DNA of 64,000 nt, from NCBI RefSeq assembly GCF_043876815.1, contig NZ_JBAWKA010000004.1, forward strand, positions 62,001-126,000, given 5' to 3'. Below are positions 8,753 to 15,589 of the stretch, piece by piece; the stretch's first letter is position 1; each line of letters opens with the position of its first letter. The translations under genes and the position numbers were made by a program. Under the pieces are notes generated by a model, which saw only the letters and a program-made list of their open reading frames with translations, was not told the DNA's origin and searched no databases. Origin of the DNA: Gaetbulibacter_A sp043876815 (GTDB lineage Bacteria; Bacteroidota; Bacteroidia; Flavobacteriales; Flavobacteriaceae).

Positions 8753-9811
8753 TCAAATTGATAATAAAAATTCAACAGAATCGACACTATCCGCATAATC
8801 CCAAAGTTTTGGTTTTTGAGTCTCTCCAAACGGAATTTCTTTGGCATCAAATCCTTTAGAAACCAGGCATTGAATTTTATCTTGATTTTCAACTAAATTC
8901 TTTTTTAGTTCTTCAGGGCTTTTGTAGTATTCATAAAACAGAGTAGCTATTGGTGAGGCATAACTTTCGTCTTCTTTTATCATAAAAAAACCGTTTTCCA
9001 ACATATCAAATTCGCTCATTAAATATACGGCCTTGTTGTAATCGTAGTTGTTGGCGTATTTTTGAATCTCAATAATGGGATTCCAGTGATATATGCCTTT
9101 AAAAAACGCATCAAAAGTATAGCCTTCCGGAACAAATATTTTGGACACATTTCTGCAACCCAATCCAAAATATCTAAAAATATCTTCAGAAAGATTTTTC
9201 ACATCATCATGGGATTCTTCACCCGATAAAATGGCAACAGAGTTTCTGTTTTTTCTGATTATGGCCGGTTTATTTTTAAAGTAGTATTCAAAATAGCGAG
9301 CCGTATTATCACTGCCGGTTGCAATAACGGCGTCAAAATTATCTAATTTATCCTGAGTAAATTGAATACGACCTTTAAACTCCGGTTCTACATACTCCAA
9401 ATATTTTGCGAGGTAGGGCAGGAGGTGTTTATCGTTGGATGATTGCTTGATAAGAACCTTATGGCCAGTTATAAGTACTGATAGGAAATCGTGAAATCCC
9501 ACTAGAGGGATATTTCCAGCCATAATGATGGCAACCTTTTTTGGTTGATTTTGGCTTATGGTGTAAGGCGCTAACCATTTTTCCAGGTTAATCTCAGTTA
9601 GAGCTTCTGTCCAATTTCGTAGAGCAAATTTTATATTTTCAGGGGTAAACCACCCGTTAGCTTCTTCTGCTAGTTTTAGCTGATGCTTAAAACCATCGAA
9701 GAACAGATCGTTGCATTCAACATTAGGGGCTTTTTCCTCAATATCATTAGAAAATTGCTTTAAAAATTCTCCTAATTTTACAAAAGCGTTAATTCTTTCA
9801 GGTAATGCCAT
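8753..9811 (-). CDS. Acyl-CoA reductase, LuxC family
   Basis: A 352-residue member of the aldehyde-dehydrogenase-fold LuxC/acyl-CoA reductase family. The likely catalytic Cys is Cys219 in YFGLGCRNVSKIF; nucleotide-binding blocks KVAIIMAGNIPLVGFHD and AVIATGSDNTARYFEYYF are present. Family members reduce acyl-CoA to fatty aldehyde with NADPH. There are no lux genes nearby, so bioluminescence is not implied. The gene is divergent from a ferredoxin gene across 67 bases and lies upstream of serC-serA, an arrangement I recall in many Bacteroidota. Its physiological substrate is not known. Confidence 0.88.
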   Translation of the reverse strand: MALPERINAFVKLGEFLKQFSNDIEEKAPNVECNDLFFDGFKHQLKLAEEANGWFTPENIKFALRNWTEALTEINLEKWLAPYTISQNQPKKVAIIMAGNIPLVGFHDFLSVLITGHKVLIKQSSNDKHLLPYLAKYLEYVEPEFKGRIQFTQDKLDNFDAVIATGSDNTARYFEYYFKNKPAIIRKNRNSVAILSGEESHDDVKNLSEDIFRYFGLGCRNVSKIFVPEGYTFDAFFKGIYHWNPIIEIQKYANNYDYNKAVYLMSEFDMLENGFFMIKEDESYASPIATLFYEYYKSPEELKKNLVENQDKIQCLVSKGFDAKEIPFGETQKPKLWDYADSVDSVEFLLSI

Positions 9812-9816
9812 TCTTA

Positions 9817-9848
9817 TTTGGTTATGAATGCTAATGGTTTTATTTTTG
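9817..9848 (+). promoter_or_regulatory. Promoter of the ferredoxin gene
   Basis: TTTG at 9817-9820, a 20-base spacer, then TATTTTTG at 9841-9848. This matches the Bacteroidota -33/-7 consensus (TTTG ... TAnnTTTG) in sequence and spacing. It predicts a leader of about 25 bases before the ATG at 9879. Confidence 0.75.
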
Positions 9849-9878
9849 TGAGTGCAAATTTAGAAAGAAAATTACGCT

Positions 9879-10232
9879 ATGGCAATTATTATAACAGATG
9901 AATGCATTAATTGTGGTGCTTGTGAACCGGAATGTCCGAATACCGCAATTTATGAGGGTGCCGATGATTGGCGCTACAAGGATGGAACGAGTTTAGAAGG
10001 AAAGGTTGTTTTAACCAACGGCCATGAAGTAGATGCTGATGAAGCTCAGGAGCCTATTAGTGATGAAGTGTATTATATTGTTCCTGATAAATGTACGGAA
10101 TGCAAAGGTTTCCATGAGGAACCGCAATGTGCCGCTGTATGTCCTGTAGATTGCTGTGTCCCTGATGAAGATCATGTGGAAAGTGAAGAAGAATTGCTTG
10201 CCAAGCAACAGTTCATGCACCCTGATAATTAA
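9879..10232 (+). CDS. 4Fe-4S dicluster ferredoxin
   Basis: A 117-residue bacterial-type ferredoxin. The first cluster motif is Cys9, Cys12, Cys15, Cys19 (CINCGACEPECP). The second is Cys72, Cys75, Cys84, Cys88 (CTEC...CAAVCPVDCC), with two further Cys at 92-93. The insertion between the motifs and the longer spacing in the second (CX2CX8CX3C) fit the YfhL/Allochromatium-type ferredoxin group. It carries low-potential electrons in the cytosol; its partner is not evident. The gene diverges from the acyl-CoA reductase gene and has its own well-formed promoter and terminator. Confidence 0.95.
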   Translation: MAIIITDECINCGACEPECPNTAIYEGADDWRYKDGTSLEGKVVLTNGHEVDADEAQEPISDEVYYIVPDKCTECKGFHEEPQCAAVCPVDCCVPDEDHVESEEELLAKQQFMHPDN

Positions 10233-10254
10233 ATCAGAAATAGTATTAAAAAAT

Positions 10255-10286
10255 AAAAAACTCCGGAGAATATCCGGAGTTTTTTA
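10255..10286. terminator. Bidirectional intrinsic terminator
   Basis: A-tract plus stem ACTCCGGA / TCCGGAGT (10260-10267 with 10273-10280), loop GAATA, T-tract. It lies between the convergent ferredoxin gene and the minus-strand CarboxypepD_reg gene. Confidence 0.9.
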
Positions 10287-10289
10287 TTT

Positions 10290-11765
10290 CTAATCTTTAG
10301 CTTGAAAAGCTTTCATTTCTTTTGTAGGTTCAATAGTTACCTCATTTTCCCAAAGCGTTTTATCGTATTTACTAAGAACATCCAAAGTTACTTTTTCGTC
10401 CTGCTTTATCGCCTTAAATTCAGGTTTCGTAAAGGTTTTTGATGCCGTTATTAAAAGTTCATCTTTGCTCGTGTTATGACCTTCGATCTTAAACTCAAAA
10501 CCAATTTTATTTCTTTCAGAGCTATTTTCTATGAACTTTAAACTGCGATTCACATAAAAATAGCTGCCTGTTTTACGCTGAATATATTTTGGAAAGTAAA
10601 TATTGTTCGCATTTTTTTCAAATAAAATCAAACCATCGTTCAAATCCTCTTCATACTTTACACCGAGTAAAAATTTTAAATTGAGTTTACTCCCATGTCG
10701 ATTTTTGTAATAGGAATACTGCAGTCGGGTTATCGCAAAATCACTGGCATTAACTACCATTTGGCCCTCAAATTTAGCTCTGTGCTTATTGGGTATAAAG
10801 CGGATAACGTAGGATACCTGGTTGTTCACGACGCTAATATCCACCAATTGATATTCGTATTCCACGGGGTCCAAAATGGTATTTAAAAAGGACTTATCAT
10901 AGAACTGGCCACGCCTTAATAAGCGTTGTGTATCGTGCTTTAATTGTTTTACCGATAGTGTATTGGGATTGTCTTCTTTCAGATCATCATTTTTTAATGA
11001 GAGTGAGTCTTCAACTTTAAAAATACCAGTTTTAACCTTATATGTCTTGGTTGTATCGAGATAAGTAAGCATGATCTTTTGCGCCTTTTCCTGAATCTGA
11101 TCAATAGAAAAATCATTTTTAAAATCGATAAGCTTGGTGGCTTTGGCGACCTCCAATTTACTACTGTCCTTGGTATAATTATAAAAATCACCTTTAAAAT
11201 CGGTAAAGTAAACCATGTCGCTTTCGCGGATCTTATTTGAAAAATTATTAAGATCCTTATTGGCTGAAGCTATATTTTTTTTACTGACGTGACTTGCTTT
11301 TTCAATTTCAAAAACGAGATCTTTAAAATCCATCCATTCGCTGTTTCGATGAAAAACTTGATAGGCATTCATGGAATTACTGTAATTATCGGGAATATGT
11401 GCTCTAACCTGTGCCAAAATGTCTTCGATACTCGGATATTTATTAGTCACGTAAACTTCATCCAGTTGGTTAATAGCTTCTTCGAGTCGAATTGTATTTT
11501 TAGAGTTGTTTATTTGTTCAAGGCTAAGCATTTTTGTTTGATAACCCAAACAGGAGATTGTAATTTCAGGATGAGTAGCGTCAGATAAATTTAAAGTAAA
11601 AAAGCCATCGTCGTTAGAGATAACTCCACTGTATGTACCTGTTTTAATAGTAGCGTAGGGGATTGGCTGGCCGGTAACTTTGTCAATAAGCTGGAGGGTT
11701 ATATTCTGACCTAGTATGGCCTGAGTTCCTAAAAAAAGGGACGCCATTATAAAAAAATATTTCAT
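10290..11765 (-). CDS. CarboxypepD_reg-like domain protein, exported (paralogue 1)
   Basis: About 491 residues from the ATG at 11765. That start is preferred because it directly precedes a signal peptide (MKYFFIMASLFLGTQAILGQ); the frame stays open 13 codons further up to 11804. After the signal comes a CarboxypepD_reg-like beta-sandwich (ITLQLIDKVTGQPIPYATIK ... GVISNDDGFFTLNLSD), then a short linker with LDEVYVTNK. A long domain of about 370 residues follows, without TonB-receptor barrel signatures. Architecture and several blocks parallel the protein at 18263-19525. It is presumably periplasmic or outer-membrane associated; function is unknown. Confidence 0.82.
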   Translation of the reverse strand: MKYFFIMASLFLGTQAILGQNITLQLIDKVTGQPIPYATIKTGTYSGVISNDDGFFTLNLSDATHPEITISCLGYQTKMLSLEQINNSKNTIRLEEAINQLDEVYVTNKYPSIEDILAQVRAHIPDNYSNSMNAYQVFHRNSEWMDFKDLVFEIEKASHVSKKNIASANKDLNNFSNKIRESDMVYFTDFKGDFYNYTKDSSKLEVAKATKLIDFKNDFSIDQIQEKAQKIMLTYLDTTKTYKVKTGIFKVEDSLSLKNDDLKEDNPNTLSVKQLKHDTQRLLRRGQFYDKSFLNTILDPVEYEYQLVDISVVNNQVSYVIRFIPNKHRAKFEGQMVVNASDFAITRLQYSYYKNRHGSKLNLKFLLGVKYEEDLNDGLILFEKNANNIYFPKYIQRKTGSYFYVNRSLKFIENSSERNKIGFEFKIEGHNTSKDELLITASKTFTKPEFKAIKQDEKVTLDVLSKYDKTLWENEVTIEPTKEMKAFQAKD

Positions 11766-11880
11766 AGAAGATGGTTTTAATGGTAAAACGATTGGGATAG
11801 CCAAATGTTACAGTATTTTATGGATTAAATTAAGAACTTTCTCATAATGTTTTTTGCCTTCAAGAATGCTTTTTTATTGC

Positions 11881-11951
11881 TACATTTGCACCGCTAAAAA
11901 CGACTATAAATTATGAAATGCGCCATAGTAGTAAATTGATTTCAATTGAAA
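11881..11951 (+). promoter_or_regulatory. ychF promoter -7 element and leader with palindrome
   Basis: TACATTTG at 11881-11888 matches the TAnnTTTG consensus. A TTTG lies 24 bases upstream (11853-11856), a little farther than ideal. The predicted leader exceeds 100 bases. It contains a 9-codon ORF including stop (11913-11939, MKCAIVVN) followed at once by the perfect palindrome TTTCAATTGAAA (11940-11951). Confidence 0.5.
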
Positions 11952-12003
11952 TTATTTTTGGCGAATGACATCTAACCAATATAAAACAATAAAATTTTAA
12001 TAG

Positions 12004-13098
12004 ATGAAAGCAGGTATTGTAGGATTACCAAATGTAGGAAAATCAACGTTATTCAATTGTTTGTCTAATGCGAAGGCACAAAGTGCAAATTTTCCGTTCT
12101 GTACCATCGAGCCGAATATTGGTGTGGTGAATGTACCTGATCCGCGATTAGAAAAACTAGAGTCTTTGGTACAACCAGAACGCGTTGTTCCTGCTACGGT
12201 GGAAATCGTTGATATTGCAGGTTTGGTAAAAGGAGCGAGTAAAGGGGAAGGTCTGGGAAATCAGTTTTTAGCAAATATTCGTGAGACTGATGCGATCCTG
12301 CATGTGTTACGTTGCTTTGATAATGATAATATTGTTCATGTTGATGGATCGGTAAATCCGATTCGTGATAAGGAAACCATCGATATGGAACTCCAATTGA
12401 AAGATTTGGAAACTGCCGAGAAGAAATTGGATAAAGTGAAGCGTGCTGCTAAAACCGGTAATAAGGATGCCCAAAAAGAGGAGGCCGTATTACTAAAAGT
12501 AAAAGCAGGATTAGAATCCGGTATTTCAGTGCGTGCCCTTGAATTTGGGGAAGAGGATTATAATGATTTTGTTAAACCTTCTCAATTTATTACCGATAAA
12601 CCGGTGATGTATGTTTGTAATGTAGACGAAGGTTCTGCTGTTTCCGGTAATACCTACGTAGAAAAGGTGAAAGCGGCAGTTAACGATGAAAATGCTGAAG
12701 TTTTGGTTTTAGCGGTTGGTACCGAAGCCGATATTAATGAGCTGGATGATTACGAGGAACGTCAAATGTTTTTACAAGATATAGGCCTAGATGAACCTGG
12801 TTCGGCAAAATTGATTCGCGGGGCTTATAGACTCTTAAATCAGCAAACTTATTTTACCGCGGGCGTTAAAGAAGTTCGTGCCTGGACGGTTGATGTTGGA
12901 GCCACTGCACCTCAAGCTGCCGGAGTAATCCATACCGATTTTGAAAAGGGCTTTATCCGTGCAGAAGTGATTGCTTATGATGATTATGTGCATTATGGTA
13001 GTGAACTTAAAGTAAAGGAAGCCGGGAAAATGCGTGTGGAAGGCAAGAATTACATTGTTAAGGATGGCGATGTGATGCACTTTTTGTTTAATGTGTAA
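12004..13098 (+). CDS. ychF: Redox-regulated ATPase YchF (Obg-like)
   Basis: A 364-residue P-loop protein of the TRAFAC class. G1 motif GLPNVGKST is at 7-15, G3-type DIAGLVKGASKGEG and NVDE are present, and the C-terminal TGS-like domain includes VRAWTVDVGATAPQAAGVIH, DFEKGFIRAEVI and the ending DGDVMHFLFNV. YchF/OLA1 prefers ATP over GTP and binds ribosomes; bacterial YchF is linked to oxidative-stress control. Length is standard (about 363). It is a single-gene unit: a paralogous envelope gene diverges upstream, and downstream lies a repeat-filled gap before parE. Confidence 0.97.
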   Translation: MKAGIVGLPNVGKSTLFNCLSNAKAQSANFPFCTIEPNIGVVNVPDPRLEKLESLVQPERVVPATVEIVDIAGLVKGASKGEGLGNQFLANIRETDAILHVLRCFDNDNIVHVDGSVNPIRDKETIDMELQLKDLETAEKKLDKVKRAAKTGNKDAQKEEAVLLKVKAGLESGISVRALEFGEEDYNDFVKPSQFITDKPVMYVCNVDEGSAVSGNTYVEKVKAAVNDENAEVLVLAVGTEADINELDDYEERQMFLQDIGLDEPGSAKLIRGAYRLLNQQTYFTAGVKEVRAWTVDVGATAPQAAGVIHTDFEKGFIRAEVIAYDDYVHYGSELKVKEAGKMRVEGKNYIVKDGDVMHFLFNV

Positions 13099-13185
13099 CG
13101 TCATTACGAGGAGTGTAGCGACGTGGTAATCTCATGAATAGAATTCCATTTAAAAAGATTGCTTCGCTTTGCTGGCAATGACGTT
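13097..13185. repeat. Palindromic intergenic repeat, type A
   Basis: An 89-base imperfect inverted repeat. The left end AACGTCATTACGAGGAG pairs with the complement of the right end GGCAATGACGTT, and internal arms (GTAATC / GATTGC) also pair. It resembles the dispersed CGTCATTGCGAGG-type elements that I recall between genes in Bacteroidota. It could be a non-autonomous mobile (MITE/REP-like) element or a long hairpin. A decayed half copy lies near 13523-13546. Confidence 0.7.
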
Positions 13186-13223
13186 CTGATTTTTTGTTCG
13201 GGTTACAAATGCCTATGTTCGTA

Positions 13224-13298
13224 GTCATTCAGAAGGAGTGTTACGACTGAAGAATCTCCTCTAATAAGTTAAGATTATTCGCTGGCGTTCTGAATGAC
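13224..13298. repeat. Palindromic intergenic repeat, type B, intact copy
   Basis: 75 bases bounded by perfect 11-bp inverted ends: GTCATTCAGAA (13224-13234) and TTCTGAATGAC (13288-13298). The inner arms are partly complementary (GAAGAATCT with AGATTATTC). A second, decayed copy follows at 13431-13503. Confidence 0.78.
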
Positions 13299-13326
13299 AT
13301 CACATTAAATGTGGAGCAATATACCC

Positions 13327-13396
13327 GCGTTAGGGATTGTAGCTAGCTACCGTGTAGCGCGGAAAGCCCGACCCCGACGCAGGAGGGGTAACGCCC
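13327..13396. repeat. GC-rich intergenic repeat, type C
   Basis: A 70-base GC-rich block bounded by GCGTTA at 13327 and TAACGC at 13390-13395. It has the internal palindrome GTAGCTAGCTAC and the segment GCGGAAAGCCCGACCCC. Much richer in G+C than its surroundings. It resembles flavobacterial intergenic repeats I recall that contain GGGTCGGGCTTTCCGC and end in CCCTAACGC. Function unknown. Confidence 0.6.
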
Positions 13397-13430
13397 AAAA
13401 AACAGAGTCAATACCTAGGATTAAGGGTTT

Positions 13431-13503
13431 TCAATTAGAAGGAGGCTAAGACTGAAGAATTTCGTCTAATAAGTTGAGATTCTTCACTATCGCTCTGAAT
13501 GAT
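13431..13503. repeat. Palindromic intergenic repeat, type B, degenerate copy
   Basis: Aligns along its whole length with the copy at 13224-13298. Shared blocks are AGAAGGAG, GACTGAAGAAT, CTAATAAGTT and TCTGAATGA. The left terminal repeat is decayed (TCAATTAGAA instead of TCATTCAGAA). Same orientation as the intact copy. Confidence 0.72.
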
Positions 13504-13720
13504 AAAAAAATTCCCAATTAAAAGGTTGCTTTACTCGGCATGACGATAAATTTGTTACCGTGGGTTTGAACGACAACATAATATTCTGAATAAGCGTTTA
13601 ATAATCAATGTTCTCAACAATTTTGACGATTTATTGTTAATTACTTTGTGTGGTGGCTGTTTTATTTTTTATGGTGTTGTGTTATATTAGCGACCTACCT
13701 TAAAACCCTATAATTTTAAT

Positions 13721-15586
13721 ATGACTACTGAAACTAAATATACCGAAGAAAATATACGCTCACTGGACTGGAAAGAGCATATTCGTATGCGTCCGGGTAT
13801 GTATATTGGTAAGCTTGGTGATGGTTCGTCGCCGGATGACGGTATATACATTCTTTTAAAGGAGGTTCTGGATAACTCGATTGATGAGTATGTTATGGGC
13901 GCCGGTAAAACGATTGAGGTGTCTATTCAAGGCAATAAGGTGATCGTGCGTGATTATGGGCGTGGGATTCCTTTAGGGAAGGTGGTTGATGTGGTTTCGA
14001 AAATGAATACGGGTGGAAAGTATGATTCCAAGGCCTTTAAAAAATCTGTTGGGTTAAACGGGGTTGGTACCAAAGCGGTAAATGCCTTATCAAATTATTT
14101 TAGAGTAGAATCCACACGAGATGGGAAGTCCGCTTCCGCGGAATTTGAATACGGTAACTTAATAGATGAAGAACTTTTAGTTGATACCTCGCGGAGAAAA
14201 GGAACTAAAGTGTCCTTTGTTCCTGATGAAACCATCTTTAAGAACTATAAATACAGAAGTGAGTACATCGTTAAAATGCTGAAGAACTATGTCTATCTGA
14301 ATCCTGGATTGACCATAGTTTTTAACGGTGAAAAATATTATAGTGAAAATGGATTGAAGGATCTGTTACGTGAAAACATCAATGATTCTGACCTTTTATA
14401 CCCGATTATTCATTTGCGCGGTGATGATATAGAAGTGGCTTTAACTCACAGTAAAACGCAGTATAGTGAAGAATACCATTCCTTTGTTAATGGACAGAAC
14501 ACCACCCAAGGTGGGACGCATTTAAATGCATTCCGTGAAGCTTTGGTAAAAACGATTCGCGAATTTTACGGTAAAAATTACGACGCTTCTGATGTTCGGA
14601 AATCAGTGGTTAGCGCCATTTCCATTAAAGTGATGGAGCCTGTTTTTGAAAGTCAGACCAAAACCAAATTAGGGTCTACCGATATGGGTGGAGAATACCC
14701 GACCGTACGGACTTACATAAACGATTTCTTAAAGACCAATCTGGATAATTATTTACATAAAAATCCGGAAGCAGCTGAAAAAATTCAGCGCAAGATCATG
14801 CAGGCAGAGCGCGAGCGTAAGGAATTATCGGGAATTCGAAAATTGGCTAAGGATCGGGCTAAAAAAGCGAGTCTGCACAATAAAAAATTACGCGATTGCC
14901 GTATCCATTTTGGGGATACCAAAAATGAACGGAATCTGGAAACCACCTTGTTTATTACAGAGGGGGATTCCGCTTCAGGAAGTATCACGAAATCACGAGA
15001 CGTGAATACTCAGGCGGTTTTTAGTTTAAAAGGAAAACCTTTGAACTGTTATGGCTTGACCAAAAAGATTGTATACGAAAATGAGGAATTCAACCTGTTG
15101 CAAGCAGCATTGAATATTGAAGAATCACTGGAAGACCTGCGGTATAATAATGTGGTGATTGCGACTGATGCCGATGTGGACGGTATGCATATTCGACTGC
15201 TATTGATTACTTTCTTTTTGCAGTTTTTTCCGGAAGTGATCAAAGAAGGGCATCTATATATTTTGCAAACGCCATTATTCCGTGTTCGAAACAAAAAAGA
15301 AACCATCTATTGTTATTCTGATGAAGAGCGCAGAGCTGCTATAGAGAAATTAAAGCCAAAACCTGAGATCACCCGTTTCAAAGGACTTGGTGAGATTTCT
15401 CCAGATGAATTCAAACACTTCATTGGTGATGATATACGCTTAGATCCTGTGATGCTCGACGATAACATGTCGATCGAGAAGTTGCTGGAATTTTATATGG
15501 GAAAAAACACCCCCACACGGCAGGAATTTATAATAGACAATTTAAAAGTAGAGTTAGATATAATTGAAGACGAGAAAGTGTCCTAA
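13721..15586 (+). CDS. parE: DNA topoisomerase IV subunit B
   Basis: A 621-residue type IIA topoisomerase B subunit. The GHKL ATPase shows Glu48/Asn52 (LLKEVLDNSIDEY), DYGRGIP (78-84) and the glycine loop GLNGVGTKAVNAL (111-123). The TOPRIM domain shows TEGDSASGS (413-421) and TDADVDGMHI; a typical GLGEI block follows. It hydrolyses ATP to drive strand passage for decatenation of daughter chromosomes. Its immediate partner gene is 3 bases downstream. The adjacent extended A subunit and the sequence style point to ParE rather than GyrB, although the families overlap. Confidence 0.93.
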   Translation: MTTETKYTEENIRSLDWKEHIRMRPGMYIGKLGDGSSPDDGIYILLKEVLDNSIDEYVMGAGKTIEVSIQGNKVIVRDYGRGIPLGKVVDVVSKMNTGGKYDSKAFKKSVGLNGVGTKAVNALSNYFRVESTRDGKSASAEFEYGNLIDEELLVDTSRRKGTKVSFVPDETIFKNYKYRSEYIVKMLKNYVYLNPGLTIVFNGEKYYSENGLKDLLRENINDSDLLYPIIHLRGDDIEVALTHSKTQYSEEYHSFVNGQNTTQGGTHLNAFREALVKTIREFYGKNYDASDVRKSVVSAISIKVMEPVFESQTKTKLGSTDMGGEYPTVRTYINDFLKTNLDNYLHKNPEAAEKIQRKIMQAERERKELSGIRKLAKDRAKKASLHNKKLRDCRIHFGDTKNERNLETTLFITEGDSASGSITKSRDVNTQAVFSLKGKPLNCYGLTKKIVYENEEFNLLQAALNIEESLEDLRYNNVVIATDADVDGMHIRLLLITFFLQFFPEVIKEGHLYILQTPLFRVRNKKETIYCYSDEERRAAIEKLKPKPEITRFKGLGEISPDEFKHFIGDDIRLDPVMLDDNMSIEKLLEFYMGKNTPTRQEFIIDNLKVELDIIEDEKVS

Positions 15587-15589
15587 TCC

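Larger units (their letters stand above)
13099..13720. other. Repeat-filled gap between ychF and parE
   Basis: 622 bases without a gene. It holds one type A repeat, two type B repeats, one type C block and a decayed A fragment (TTGCTTTACTCGGCATGACG, near 13526-13545), separated by short unique spacers. The last 170 bases carry no repeat and must contain the parE promoter; a near-consensus TTACTTTG occurs about 80 bases before parE. Confidence 0.75.

Noticed and set aside
8753..9811. Bioluminescence (lux) operon suggested by the LuxC-type reductase
   Set aside because: No luxA, luxB, luxD or luxE is present; this family is common in Bacteroidota that do not glow.
13097..13503. CRISPR array in the repeat cluster
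   Set aside because: The repeats are of different families, 70-90 bases long with irregular spacers, and no cas genes are nearby.
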